From assembly GCA_965198715.1 (NCBI GenBank), contig CBDAPV010000002.1, forward strand, positions 992,001 through 1,056,000: a stretch of 64,000 nucleotides of DNA. The letters are read 5' to 3'. Source of the DNA: RH-AL1 sp965198715 (GTDB lineage: Bacteria > Pseudomonadota > Alphaproteobacteria > Rhizobiales > Beijerinckiaceae). Both the position numbers and the translations under genes were made by a program. Shown one piece after another: positions 1 to 8,844 of this stretch. Numbering within the stretch: the stretch's first letter is position 1; each line of letters begins with the position of its first letter. The notes below the pieces were generated by a model. The model saw only the letters and a list, made by a program, of their open reading frames with translations, searched no databases and had not been told where the DNA came from.

Positions 1-270
1 CTGCTACCCAGCCTCATGTCGTTCGAGCCGGATCATCTCGTCACCGTATTCTACCTCGCCATGGAGCCGTTCCGTGGCGGTTTCCGCTGGCTGGTACGGC
101 AATACGGCGTCGCCCCACGCGGTCGAGACCGGCAACGAGGCCTTCGCGTCGGAGGCGGACGCGCGCAAGAGCGGGCGCCGCGCGCTGATCCGCGCCAGCG
201 CGTGCGTGCCCGTCGGCCGCCGCCGCGCCGTCACGAACGCCGCAATCGATGGGACGCCGGTCGGCTGACC

Positions 271-1206
271 TTACGGGCGCGGCGCGGCGGCGCGGCGCAG
301 GCGATCATTGATGGCGGCGCCGAGGCCACGTTCCGGCACGGGTGCCACCGCGATGCGGGATGGCGCGGTGGCATCGAGGCGGCGCAGGTGGCGGTAGAGG
401 TTGGCCGCCGCCTCGGCGAGATCGCCGGCAGACGACAGGTCGAGCGCGCCGCACCCGAGCCGGCCGGCGAAGTCGAGCCCCGCCTCGCCCGTCTCCAAGG
501 CGTCGGCTTGGAGCCTCAGCGACGCCGCGGGCGCGTAGTGCGAGGCGAGCATTCCCGGCGCGACGACCGCACAGCCGGCGGCGCCCAACGGCCGCCCCAG
601 CACGCGCTCCAGCGCCTCACGCGCCAGGCCGCCCTCCCGCAGCAGCACCGGCACCGCCTCGCCGAGGCAGGCGACGATGGTGGATTCGACGCCGACCGGG
701 CAGTCGCCGCCATCGAGGATCGCGTCGCGCCCGGGATCGAGCTCCGCGCCGAGGTCGGCGGCGACGTCGGCGGCACATGTCGGGCTGAGGCGGCCCGAGC
801 GGTTGGCCGAGGGCGCTGCCACCGGGCGCCCAACGGCGCGCAGCAGGGCGGCGGCGAGCGGGTGGGCCGGCACGCGCAGACCCAGCGTGGCCAGGCCGGC
901 GCAGGCGAGATCGCAGACCGTGCCGGTCGGCGCGCGCGGCAGCACCAGGGTGAGCGGACCCGGCCAGAAGGCAGCGGCGAGGCGCTGCGCGTCGGCATCG
1001 AAGCGGCCCTGGGCCAGGGCCGCTTCGAGATCGGCGACGTGGGCGATGAGCGGGTTGAAGCGGGGACGGCCTTTGGCGGCGAAGATGCGCGCCACGGCGT
1101 CGGGCGCGGTGGCGTCGGCGCCGAGCCCGTAGACCGTCTCGGTGGGAAATGCGACAAGGCCGCCAGCGTGAAGTCGGGTGGCCGCCTCTTCGAGAGATGT
1201 CGTCAT
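271..1206 (-). CDS. tsaC: Threonylcarbamoyl-AMP synthase (Sua5/TsaC)
   Basis: This 311-aa protein belongs to the Sua5/YrdC/TsaC family. It makes threonylcarbamoyl-AMP from threonine, bicarbonate and ATP for the t6A37 modification of ANN-decoding tRNAs, in the cytoplasm. The YrdC core is clear in the first ~200 residues: GLVAFPTETVYGLGADA near residue 15, KGRPRFNPL near 45, APSANRSGRLSPT near 130 and VGVESTIV near 170. A ~100-residue C-terminal extension marks the long Sua5 form rather than the short TsaC form. The ATG start precedes the conserved N-terminus directly. It lies 31 bp downstream of a same-strand hypothetical gene and is probably cotranscribed with it. The family is certain; the symbol could also be written sua5. 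Confidence 0.95.
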   Translation of the reverse strand: MTTSLEEAATRLHAGGLVAFPTETVYGLGADATAPDAVARIFAAKGRPRFNPLIAHVADLEAALAQGRFDADAQRLAAAFWPGPLTLVLPRAPTGTVCDLACAGLATLGLRVPAHPLAAALLRAVGRPVAAPSANRSGRLSPTCAADVAADLGAELDPGRDAILDGGDCPVGVESTIVACLGEAVPVLLREGGLAREALERVLGRPLGAAGCAVVAPGMLASHYAPAASLRLQADALETGEAGLDFAGRLGCGALDLSSAGDLAEAAANLYRHLRRLDATAPSRIAVAPVPERGLGAAINDRLRRAAAPRP

Positions 1207-1237
1207 CGCGCCTGCGTGCCCGGCGCGGGTGCGGGGA

Positions 1238-1780
1238 TCAAGGGGCAGCGAGCTTTGCGAAGAGCTCGTCGGTGCGACGCTGCACCAGATCGCCGGAGAC
1301 GAGGCCGCCGTGGTTCACCAGCATGGTCGTCCTGTCGAGCACCTCGCGGATCGTGATCCCTGCCTTCAGGCAGATCGGAGCGAGCGCTTCATCGGCTTCG
1401 CCGCCGGCCTTGAACTGCCGGCGCACGGCGGCCACCGCTCCGGTGGAGCGGCGATCGAGCTCTTCCACCAGGGTCTCGAACTCGCGGCGGAAGCGCGGCT
1501 CCAGCCTGTCGTAAGCCTCGATCGCGCTGAGGCTGCCCGGCAGGATCGAGCGGTCGAAATATTCGCGGTAGGAGATCGGACGCCAGCGCTGGATATCGTC
1601 GAAAAGCTCTGGCATCGTCGGCAGCTGCTCGACGAGCATGACAATCTCGTTGAACAAGTTCAGGTAGTCGTTGGCCAGGCCCGATGCCGGATTGACCAGC
1701 GCCTCGGCGCGCCGTGTCCGGCTGCGGGCCTGCGGCAAGGCCTGCAGGGCATTGCGCTCCTCGTCGGACAGGATGCTCAT
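1238..1780 (-). CDS. Conserved hypothetical protein (180 aa)
   Basis: The family is not recognised. The predicted product is 180 aa, acidic and mainly helical, with no signal peptide or membrane segment. Phrases such as LFNEIVMLVEQLPTMPELFDDI and WRPISYREYFDRS look like conserved soluble helical sequence, and the reading frame has strong coding character. The ATG at 1780 is preferred over the GTG one codon upstream, although the ribosome-binding site is weak. It lies just upstream of the tsaC-like gene on the same strand, so it may share that transcript. No function is proposed. Confidence 0.75.
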   Translation of the reverse strand: MSILSDEERNALQALPQARSRTRRAEALVNPASGLANDYLNLFNEIVMLVEQLPTMPELFDDIQRWRPISYREYFDRSILPGSLSAIEAYDRLEPRFRREFETLVEELDRRSTGAVAAVRRQFKAGGEADEALAPICLKAGITIREVLDRTTMLVNHGGLVSGDLVQRRTDELFAKLAAP

Positions 1781-1911
1781 CACGGGAAAAGCTCGGCGCG
1801 AATCTCAGTGTCTTTGTACCGCTGGAGCCGTGAACAAAACGTTGGGGACTAGGCAAGAAACACGGATTGCGCGAGAGCTTCGCGCAGCCTACCTCGCCCA
1901 GGGAGAGCGAC

Positions 1912-2664
1912 ATGTGCGGACGCTTTGCCATCACCCTGCCGCCGCAGGCCATGCGTGCGCTGTTGGGCTACGTCGAACAGCCGAACTTCCCCGCTCAGTA
2001 CAACATCGCGCCGACGCAGCCGATCCCCATCGTGCGCGCCTCGCGCGAGGAGGGCGACATCGTCCGACACTTCGCCTTGGCACGCTGGGCCTTCCTGCCG
2101 GGCTTCGTCAAGGATCCCAAGACCTTTCCGCTGATCTTCAACGCTCGCTGTGAAGGGCTCGGCGATAAGGCGAGCTTCCGCAACGCGCTCAGGCGGCGCC
2201 GCTGCCTGGTGCCAGCCGACGCCTTCTACGAGTGGCATCGCACTGGCTCGGGCAAGGCGGCGCGTTCGCAAGCCTATCTCTGCCGCCGCGCCGACGGCAA
2301 AACGATGGGCCTCGCCGCGCTTTGGGAGACCTGGATGGGACCCAACGGCGAGGAGGTCGACACGGCCTGCATCGTGACCACCGAGGCCAATGCGCTCTCC
2401 GGCGTCATCCACCCGCGGCTTCCGGTGGTGCTCGAACGCGAGAATTGGGCGGCGTGGCTGCGGCCCGATGACGAGGCTGCCGAAGATGCGGCGGTGCTGC
2501 TGCGCACGCCCGCGGATGAAGTGCTGGCCTTCGTGCCGGTCGCGGACGCCGTCAACAAGGTCGAAAACGACGGCCCGGCCGTGCAAGAGCCGGTCGGGCC
2601 GCCGCTGCAACCGGGCGCCGCGCCGCCGACCGACGCCGGCGAGGTGCAGCTGGGCCTGCTGTGA
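1912..2664 (+). CDS. SOS response-associated peptidase family protein (SRAP, YedK/HMCES-like)
   Basis: This 250-aa SRAP protein belongs to the family that forms a DNA-protein crosslink through Cys2 at abasic sites in single-stranded DNA, shielding them during replication. The start at 1912 is fixed by biochemistry: MCGRFAIT places the catalytic cysteine at position 2, and a GGGAGAGCGAC ribosome-binding site precedes it. A TTG 45 bp upstream would bury the cysteine. Other family signatures are PTQPIPIVR, FNARCEG, CLVPADAFYEWH and IHPRLPVVL, which carry the Asn, Glu and His of the active site. The C-terminal ~30 residues are Pro/Ala-rich and probably disordered. No SOS box was identified upstream. 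Confidence 0.95.
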   Translation: MCGRFAITLPPQAMRALLGYVEQPNFPAQYNIAPTQPIPIVRASREEGDIVRHFALARWAFLPGFVKDPKTFPLIFNARCEGLGDKASFRNALRRRRCLVPADAFYEWHRTGSGKAARSQAYLCRRADGKTMGLAALWETWMGPNGEEVDTACIVTTEANALSGVIHPRLPVVLERENWAAWLRPDDEAAEDAAVLLRTPADEVLAFVPVADAVNKVENDGPAVQEPVGPPLQPGAAPPTDAGEVQLGLL

Positions 2665-2730
2665 TCTTCTGCGACAGAGCAGACGGCCCGGCAAGGTTTC
2701 CGCAGTCTTCGCGTAGACGCTCCTCGACTT

Positions 2731-4503
2731 CTACGAGCCAGCCTTGATGTCGCTCATCGGCCGGAACTGGCGTCCGGCAGCCTGCCCCGCGCGATACGAG
2801 AGCGGCTCCACCATGCGCGAGGCCATCGTCTTCGCCTTGAACCGCAGGCCAAGCTTAGAGAGGCCGTCCTCCACGGCGGCGGACTTCAGCGGCACGAGAT
2901 CCTGGCCGCCCGAGCCTTGCACCGTCCGTGCACGCTCCTTCTTGAGCGTCTTCAGCTTGTGCTGGATGCCCTCGGCGAGGCCGAGCTGGAAGGAGTGGGT
3001 CGCGCGGCGGCGGTCGCCGGGGGCGGTCTCGGCGTAGGTCTTGCCGGCCTTGAAGGCCGCCACTTCCGTGTCGATGGCGCCGGCCACGCGGCCGTGAAGG
3101 AAATGTGCCGCCTCGACGTCGGCGGGCAGCCCGAAGAAGATCGTGCGCAGATAGCCCGCGCCGGTCTTCTCCTGCCATGCCATGCAGTCGCAGAACGTGG
3201 CGATGGAGTGCAGGCACTCGTCCAGCGGACCCGCGCGCTTGCGCGTCGAGTCTATGCCTATCCCCTCGCAGGACTGCTGCTCGATCTCGATCCCGCTTAG
3301 CGTCAGGCCGTAGCGATCCAGCAATTCGGCGACCTTGGCCGCCGCGGCGAGCGCCTCGCTCTCCGTGCAGCCCTGGTCCGGCGTCTTAGCGCGCAGCGCG
3401 CGGATGCGCTCGATCACCTTGGTCAGGCCGTCATCGGCGGCCTTCGGTCGAGACTCGGCGAGCAGCTTGTCTCGAAGGGCCTGGAACAGCGCCTGGGCGC
3501 CCCGCGGGTAATCGTTAAGCCTCACCTCCTCGTCGATGGCCTCGGCGATCCTGTCGAGCGGATGGCTCAAGCTGCCCGTGCCGGCCTCGAAACGCTTCTG
3601 CAGCGTGCGGATGTGCAGATCGGCGATGGCTCGGTAGGCCTCGCCGCGAACCCGCAGGTCCTCGGTCTCGGAAAGGGCGAACGCCTTGAACAGGCTCTCG
3701 ACCACGGCGTCGACCGTTGCGAGGGACCGCAGCTCGGCAAGCAGATCTTCAGATGGCGGGTCGTTCTCCCAGACCTGCGCGGCGAGATCGATCGGATCGG
3801 GTCCATATCCGGTTTCCGCCTCGGCGGCGTATTCCGCCTCCATCTCGGGATGATGATTGAGCCCGATCACCTTGGGATTGCCGTGTCGGATGACGTGCTT
3901 GTAGACCGCCGCGGCGCAACGATGGTCCTGCGCGCTACGCTTCCCCTTGGCGAGGAACTCGTGGGCGACCTTCAGCCCGTCGTCGTCGAGCGGCGTGATC
4001 GGGCCGAGCGTGCAGAACGTACCGTCCTGCAGCGCGACGAGACGAGCGAACGCACGGGCGCCGATGGCTTCGGGACCGACGCCTGCGTCGAAGATCGTCA
4101 GCGTCGCGCCCCCGACAAGATCGGTCGCGGCAAAGCTCTGCCCTCCTTCGTCCAGGGCCGCGATCTCGAACACCGTCACGCGGGCGTTGCGGATCAGGGC
4201 GAACGCGGCGGTCTCGACGGCGGAGACCACGGCATGCTTCTCCAGCCTATCAAACGCGGTCGATCCGCCGATCGACGACGGCGTGAAGGTCTCCAGGTCC
4301 ATCGCCAGCACCATCGCGCGGGCGAAGGTATCGTCATCGACCTCGGACGCTTTGGCAAGCCACTGGCCCGCCGTCTCGCTCACCTTGTGGGGCGGAATGG
4401 TGCCGAAAATCCTGAGGTAAAGGTCCCCCGCAGTCGCAACGATCGCGTCGAGGTCGGCCGTATCATGGCCTTCCTGCTCTTCGCGCTTGCGTCTGGCCGA
4501 CAT
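2731..4503 (-). CDS. DUF2786 domain-containing protein (590 aa)
   Basis: This is a large soluble protein of unknown function. The segment around residues 345-395 (KVIERIRALRAKTPDQG through LLDRYGLTLSGIEI) matches the DUF2786 pattern as I know it, and the following ~200 residues look like the DUF7168-type region that usually accompanies it. The N-terminal ~330 residues are helical and unassigned. There is no signal peptide or transmembrane segment. The start is supported by GGAGG five bases before the ATG. DUF2786 proteins are common in phages and integrated elements, so this may be a cargo or domesticated gene, but nothing else nearby looks phage-derived and base composition is normal. It stands alone between the SRAP gene and cysNC. 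Confidence 0.8.
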   Translation of the reverse strand: MSARRKREEQEGHDTADLDAIVATAGDLYLRIFGTIPPHKVSETAGQWLAKASEVDDDTFARAMVLAMDLETFTPSSIGGSTAFDRLEKHAVVSAVETAAFALIRNARVTVFEIAALDEGGQSFAATDLVGGATLTIFDAGVGPEAIGARAFARLVALQDGTFCTLGPITPLDDDGLKVAHEFLAKGKRSAQDHRCAAAVYKHVIRHGNPKVIGLNHHPEMEAEYAAEAETGYGPDPIDLAAQVWENDPPSEDLLAELRSLATVDAVVESLFKAFALSETEDLRVRGEAYRAIADLHIRTLQKRFEAGTGSLSHPLDRIAEAIDEEVRLNDYPRGAQALFQALRDKLLAESRPKAADDGLTKVIERIRALRAKTPDQGCTESEALAAAAKVAELLDRYGLTLSGIEIEQQSCEGIGIDSTRKRAGPLDECLHSIATFCDCMAWQEKTGAGYLRTIFFGLPADVEAAHFLHGRVAGAIDTEVAAFKAGKTYAETAPGDRRRATHSFQLGLAEGIQHKLKTLKKERARTVQGSGGQDLVPLKSAAVEDGLSKLGLRFKAKTMASRMVEPLSYRAGQAAGRQFRPMSDIKAGS

Positions 4504-4566
4504 GATCGCCTCCGATTCGAACCGAAGTCTAAATGTCTCGATCGGACAGGTCCAAGCGTGGTTCGC

Positions 4567-6489
4567 TCAGATCGACCAATCCGTGAGGTCGTCGAAGCGG
4601 TCTATGAAGCCTTGGCTCACCAGCACCTCGATGACCTTGGCAGCGGAGCGCTCGACGCTCTCGCCGTCGCGGCCGACCACCACCTCAGCCGCTTCAGGCG
4701 CCTCGTAGGGCTGGTCGACGCCGGTGAAATCCTTGATCTCGCCGGCAAGCGCCCTGCGGTAGAGGCCCTTAACGTCGCGCCGCATGCATTCTTCCAGCGG
4801 CGTGTCGACGAAGACTTCCAGGAACTCGCCGGAAGGCAGGGTGGCGCGCGCCATGTCGCGCTCGCGGCGGAACGGCGAGATGAAGGAGCAGAGCACGATG
4901 AGCCCGGCATCCGTCATCAGTCGCGCCACTTCGGCGACACGGCGAATGTTCTCGGTGCGGTCGGCCTCGGTGAAGCCGAGGTCCTTGTTAAGGCCGTGGC
5001 GGACGTTGTCGCCGTCGAGCATGGCTGTGTGCACGCCGGCGAGGTTGAGCCGGCTCTCGACCTTGTCGGCGACGGTCGACTTGCCCGAGCCCGACAGCCC
5101 GGTGAACCACAGCACGCCGGGGCGCTGGTGCTTGAGGCGGGCGCGATCGGTGCGGGTGACGCTAGTGTCCTGCCGGAAGACGTTAGTGGCGAGGCGCAAG
5201 CTCTCGGCGATCATGCCGGCGGCCATAGTCTGGTTAGTCTCGCGATCAATCAGGATGAAGGCGCCGGTGACCTTGTTGTCGACGTAGGGATCGAAGGCCA
5301 GCGGTGCGTTGACGGCGATCGTGGCGAGGCCGACCTCGTTGAGCCGCAGCGTCGCCGCCTGGTCCTGAGCGAAGGTGTTGATGTCGAGCCGGTAGGCGAG
5401 CCTGCTCACCGTGGCCGGCACGGTGCGGGTGCCGAGCTTGAGGAAATAGGAGCGCCCGAGGCGCAACGGCTCGTCGCTCATCCAGATTAGGTTGGCGGCG
5501 AAGCCGTCGTCGACCGTGGGACGGGCGTCGGAATGCGCTAGCACGTCGCCGCGGGCGACGTCGATCTCGTCGGCGAGCGTCAGGGTGACGGCGTCGCCGG
5601 CGATCGCCAGGGGCAAGTCGCCGTCGGCGGTGACGATGCGGGCGACCTTGGAGGCGCGGCCGGAGCCGGCGACCACGATCGCGTCGCCCACTGCCACGCG
5701 CCCGCTCGCCACCGTGCCGACGAAGCCGCGAAAATCGAGGTTGGGTCGGTTGATCCACTGCACCGGCATGCGGAACGCAGCGTCGGCGCGGCCGTCGGTG
5801 ATATCGATGGTCTCGAGATGCGCGATCAGCGCCGGGCCGCGGTACCAGGGCATGCGAGGGCTGAGCTCGGAGAGGTTGTCGCCGTTGCGCGCCGAGAGCG
5901 GGATCGCGGTTATGTCGACGAAGCCGAGCTTCTGCGAGAAGCGCGCGAAATCGGCGACGATGCCGTCGAACACGGCCTGGCTGTAGGCGACGAGGTCGAT
6001 CTTGTTCACCGCCAGCACGATGTGGCGGATGCCGAGCAGCGAGGCGATGGCGGCGTGGCGGTGCGTCTGTGTCAGCAGGCCCTTGCGGGCATCGACCAGC
6101 AGGATCGCGAGATCGGCGCCGGACGCGCCGGTTGCCATGTTGCGGGTGTACTGCTCGTGGCCGGGCGTGTCGGCGACGATGAAGCTGCGCCGCGGCGTCT
6201 TGAAGTAGCGGTAGGCGACGTCGATCGTGATGCCTTGCTGGCGCTCGGCCTCGAGTCCGTCAACGAGCAGGGCGAAGTCGATGCTCTCGCCGGTGGTCCC
6301 GTGCTTAACCGTATCGCGCTCAAGGGCGGCAAGCTGGTCGTCGAAGATCTGGTTCTGCTCCCATAGCAGGCGCCCGATCAGGGTCGACTTGCCGTCGTCG
6401 ACCGATCCGCAGGTGATGAAGCGCAGCGTCGGACGCTGGATCACCACGGAAACAGCGAGGTCGTGGACGCGCAGGGCCGCCTTCGGCAT
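4567..6489 (-). CDS. cysNC: Bifunctional sulfate adenylyltransferase subunit 1 / adenylylsulfate kinase (CysNC)
   Basis: This 640-aa fusion has an N-terminal CysN GTPase (about residues 20-440) and a C-terminal CysC APS kinase (about 455-640). With CysD it converts sulfate and ATP to APS at the cost of GTP, and the CysC part phosphorylates APS to PAPS. The first P-loop is CGSVDDGKSTLIGRLL near residue 26, followed by ADTPGHEQYTRN and NKIDLV of the translation-factor GTPase fold. The second P-loop is FTGLSGSGKSTVADK near 455, followed by DGDNVRHGLNKDLGF. The ATG overlaps the cysD stop codon as TAATG, implying translational coupling. Fusion of the two activities is normal in rhizobia and related groups. 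Confidence 0.97.
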   Translation of the reverse strand: MPKAALRVHDLAVSVVIQRPTLRFITCGSVDDGKSTLIGRLLWEQNQIFDDQLAALERDTVKHGTTGESIDFALLVDGLEAERQQGITIDVAYRYFKTPRRSFIVADTPGHEQYTRNMATGASGADLAILLVDARKGLLTQTHRHAAIASLLGIRHIVLAVNKIDLVAYSQAVFDGIVADFARFSQKLGFVDITAIPLSARNGDNLSELSPRMPWYRGPALIAHLETIDITDGRADAAFRMPVQWINRPNLDFRGFVGTVASGRVAVGDAIVVAGSGRASKVARIVTADGDLPLAIAGDAVTLTLADEIDVARGDVLAHSDARPTVDDGFAANLIWMSDEPLRLGRSYFLKLGTRTVPATVSRLAYRLDINTFAQDQAATLRLNEVGLATIAVNAPLAFDPYVDNKVTGAFILIDRETNQTMAAGMIAESLRLATNVFRQDTSVTRTDRARLKHQRPGVLWFTGLSGSGKSTVADKVESRLNLAGVHTAMLDGDNVRHGLNKDLGFTEADRTENIRRVAEVARLMTDAGLIVLCSFISPFRRERDMARATLPSGEFLEVFVDTPLEECMRRDVKGLYRRALAGEIKDFTGVDQPYEAPEAAEVVVGRDGESVERSAAKVIEVLVSQGFIDRFDDLTDWSI

Positions 6490-7412
6490 TAGAAATACCC
6501 CTCGCGCTTCTTCTTCTCCATGGAGCCGGCCTCGTCCTGGTCGATCAGGCGGCCCTGGCGTTCGGAGGCGCGGCTGTCGCGCATTTCGGCGATGATCGCG
6601 GCAAGGTCGGCCGCCTGCGAGGGCACCGCGCCGGTCAGCGGGTAGCAGCCGAGCGTGCGGAAGCGCACGCTCTCCATTCGCGGCGCCTCGCCCGGCTCCA
6701 GCGGCAGGCGTTCATCGTCGACCATGATCAGGGAACCGGCGCGCTCGACCACCGGCCGCGGCTTGGCGAAGTAGAGCGGAACCACGTCGATGCCCTCGGC
6801 GGCGATGTAGTCCCACACGTCGTATTCGGTCCAGTTCGACAGCGGGAAAACGCGCATCGACTCGCCCTGGCGGATGCGAGTGTTGAAGAGCCGCCACAGC
6901 TCTGGGCGCTGGTTGCGCGGGTCCCAGCCGTGTGCGGCGGTGCGGTGCGAGAAGATTCGCTCCTTGGCGCGGCTCTTCTCCTCGTCACGCCGAGCGCCGC
7001 CGAAGGCGACGTCGTATTTGCCCTCGTCGAGCGCCTGGCGCAGGCTTTCCGTCTTCATGACCTGCGTATGTACCGCCGAGCCCGAGGCCACGGGCGAGAT
7101 GCCGCGACGCACGCCGTCCTGGTTGATGTGGACGATCAGCTCCATCCCGGCGCGCTTCGCCGCCAGGTCGCGAAAGGCTATCATCTCCTTGAACTTCCAC
7201 GTCGTATCGACGTGGAGCAGCCGGAACGGCGGCCTCGCAGGATAGAAGGCCTTGAGCGCGAGATGCAGCATCACGCTCGAATCCTTGCCGACGGAATAGA
7301 GCATCACCGGCCGTTCGAACTCGGCCGCGACCTCGCGCAACACGAAGATCGCCTCGGCCTCGAGCTGGCACAGGTGCGGAGGCAGGGCGGAACGGACTTC
7401 AGCGGAGGACAT
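6489..7412 (-). CDS. cysD: Sulfate adenylyltransferase subunit 2 (CysD)
   Basis: This 307-aa CysD is the catalytic subunit of ATP sulfurylase, using the GTPase partner encoded immediately downstream. It has the adenine-nucleotide alpha-hydrolase loop VMLYSVGKDSSVMLHLALKA near residue 38, plus HVDTTWKFKEMI, FGGARRDEEKSRAKER and LSNWTEYDVWDYI, all diagnostic of CysD rather than CysH. The C-terminus, rich in Lys and Glu, is typical. It is the first gene of a cysD-cysNC operon. The rest of sulfate reduction is encoded in a second cluster about 10 kb away. Confidence 0.97.
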   Translation of the reverse strand: MSSAEVRSALPPHLCQLEAEAIFVLREVAAEFERPVMLYSVGKDSSVMLHLALKAFYPARPPFRLLHVDTTWKFKEMIAFRDLAAKRAGMELIVHINQDGVRRGISPVASGSAVHTQVMKTESLRQALDEGKYDVAFGGARRDEEKSRAKERIFSHRTAAHGWDPRNQRPELWRLFNTRIRQGESMRVFPLSNWTEYDVWDYIAAEGIDVVPLYFAKPRPVVERAGSLIMVDDERLPLEPGEAPRMESVRFRTLGCYPLTGAVPSQAADLAAIIAEMRDSRASERQGRLIDQDEAGSMEKKKREGYF

Positions 7413-7616
7413 CGCGTCTCGGGCTTAAAACAGGGCTGTCATATAGCCGCGCATTCGGGACGCGCAATGCAGGGTGGGCCTAGGCAAGTGGTATGGCTTC
7501 GGGTGTATTCGACCTTGCGACCGAAACGGGGCTGACAGATAATCACGCCTGCCAACGACGCTCTTGCGCCGCCTATGGCGACTAAAAAGACACGACGTTC
7601 AAGGAGTTACGCGAGC

Positions 7617-8198
7617 ATGCCGACGAGGAAGGTGAAGTTATTCTGGATGGTGGTCGCCGCGGCGGCGGGACTGGCGTTTGCTACGACCGCGGCGCTCGCC
7701 CACGGCCCGACGCGCCAGAAGGCCAAGGAGACGGTCACGATCAACGCTTCGCCGGAAAAGGTCTGGAAGGTGATGGGCAACTTCCAGGACCTGAGCTGGG
7801 TGCCCGGCGTAAAATCGACCACCGGCACCGGGGGCAATACGATCGACGCGAAGAACGACGACAACGAGGTCGCCCATCGTACCGTCACGCTCGACAGCGG
7901 CGGCGTCATCAATGAGGGCCTCTACAAGTACGATGCGGCCGAGCACATCTACTCCTATCGTATCGACAAGGTGGATACCAAGGTGCTGCCGGTGAACGAT
8001 TATTCCTCGACGATCAGCGTCGAGCCGGCCGACGGTGGCAAGTCATCGACGGTGACCTGGAAGGGCGCTTTCTATCGCGGTTACATGAACAACGATCCGC
8101 CGCCGGACATGGACGACATCGCCTCCAAGGCCGCCGTCTCCAAGCTCTACAACGCCGGCCTTTCCAATCTGAAGAAGAAGGTCGAAGCCGGCAGCTGA
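7617..8198 (+). CDS. Exported SRPBCC-family protein (copy 1)
   Basis: This 193-aa predicted periplasmic protein has a START/Bet v1 (SRPBCC) fold. A signal peptide spans about residues 1-29 (hydrophobic core VVAAAAGLAFATTAALA, cleavage near ALAHG). The mature part opens with VTINASPEKVWKVMGNFQDLSWVPGV, the usual SRPBCC beta strand and helix. The ATG at 7617 is chosen over one at 7575 because AAGGAG lies ten bases upstream of it and because it puts the signal peptide at the N-terminus. It is paralogous to the next gene, and both precede a YVTN beta-propeller gene. Similar trios occur near periplasmic quinoprotein dehydrogenase genes, but none is visible here, so the ligand is unknown. Confidence 0.85.
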   Translation: MPTRKVKLFWMVVAAAAGLAFATTAALAHGPTRQKAKETVTINASPEKVWKVMGNFQDLSWVPGVKSTTGTGGNTIDAKNDDNEVAHRTVTLDSGGVINEGLYKYDAAEHIYSYRIDKVDTKVLPVNDYSSTISVEPADGGKSSTVTWKGAFYRGYMNNDPPPDMDDIASKAAVSKLYNAGLSNLKKKVEAGS

Positions 8199-8295
8199 TC
8201 GAGCGCGCTTAGAGGGGCCGGCGAGACGACGCCGCGCATCTTCAAGCTAAACTCGCGCAGCGATGTGCCACCGCCGGGAACTTGCGGACAAAACC

Positions 8296-8844
8296 ATGGG
8301 AAAGCTTCGTGCGACGTTCTCAGCGCTTTCCCTGGTCGCCTTCGCCCTGCCGGCGATGGCCCAAGGCTGCGGGCCAACGCGGCTCAAGGTGACGGAGAGC
8401 GTTACGCTCGACATGCCGCCGGCTAAAGCATGGGCGAAGGTCGGCAGCTTCCAGGACATGAGTTGGGATGCCGATACGACCGGCACGAGCGGCAGCGGCG
8501 GCAACCAGCCGGACAGGGCCATGCGGGCGGTGACGCTCTCGAGCGGCACCACGATGCAGGAGAGCCTCTACAGGTACGACGCGGCGGCGATGAGCTATGC
8601 CTACCACGTCGATCACGTCGACGTCACCAAATTGCCGGTGCAGAACGCCTCTGCGACGCTCGAGGTGGTGCAGGCGGAGGGCGGCGCGAAAAGCATGGTG
8701 CGCTGGAAATTCGCCTTCTACCGCAACCTGGCACCTGGAGAGGGCGCTCCCGATGCCGCCGACGCCAAGGCCGTCGAGGCGATGAAGCGCTTCATGCGCG
8801 CCGGGCTCGACGGGCTGAAGACCAGAGCCGAACCCCGCACATGA
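8296..8844 (+). CDS. Exported SRPBCC-family protein (copy 2)
   Basis: This 182-aa paralogue of the preceding gene has a shared layout: a signal peptide (cleavage near AMAQG, residue 22), then VTLDMPPAKAWAKVGSFQDMSW, a Gly-rich turn (TGTSGSGGNQP), ESLYRYDAAAMSYAYHVD, and WKFAFYRN near the end. The matching segment of copy 1 reads EGLYKYDAAEHIYSYRID. The start at 8296 gives a normal signal peptide; the upstream ATG at 8263 would add charged residues before it. Its stop overlaps the start of the beta-propeller gene by four bases (ATGA), so the two are translationally coupled. The ligand is unknown. Confidence 0.82.
   Translation: MGKLRATFSALSLVAFALPAMAQGCGPTRLKVTESVTLDMPPAKAWAKVGSFQDMSWDADTTGTSGSGGNQPDRAMRAVTLSSGTTMQESLYRYDAAAMSYAYHVDHVDVTKLPVQNASATLEVVQAEGGAKSMVRWKFAFYRNLAPGEGAPDAADAKAVEAMKRFMRAGLDGLKTRAEPRT

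Noticed and set aside
4..234. A 76-residue minus-strand frame at the left edge, following tsaC
   Set aside because: It starts with GTG, has no ribosome-binding site, is Arg/Ala-rich like antisense shadow frames, and shows no recognisable motif. The edge of the window prevents further judgement.
16..1356. A 446-residue plus-strand frame
   Set aside because: It runs antisense across tsaC and the next gene and is Arg/Gly-rich, as expected for a shadow in GC-rich DNA.
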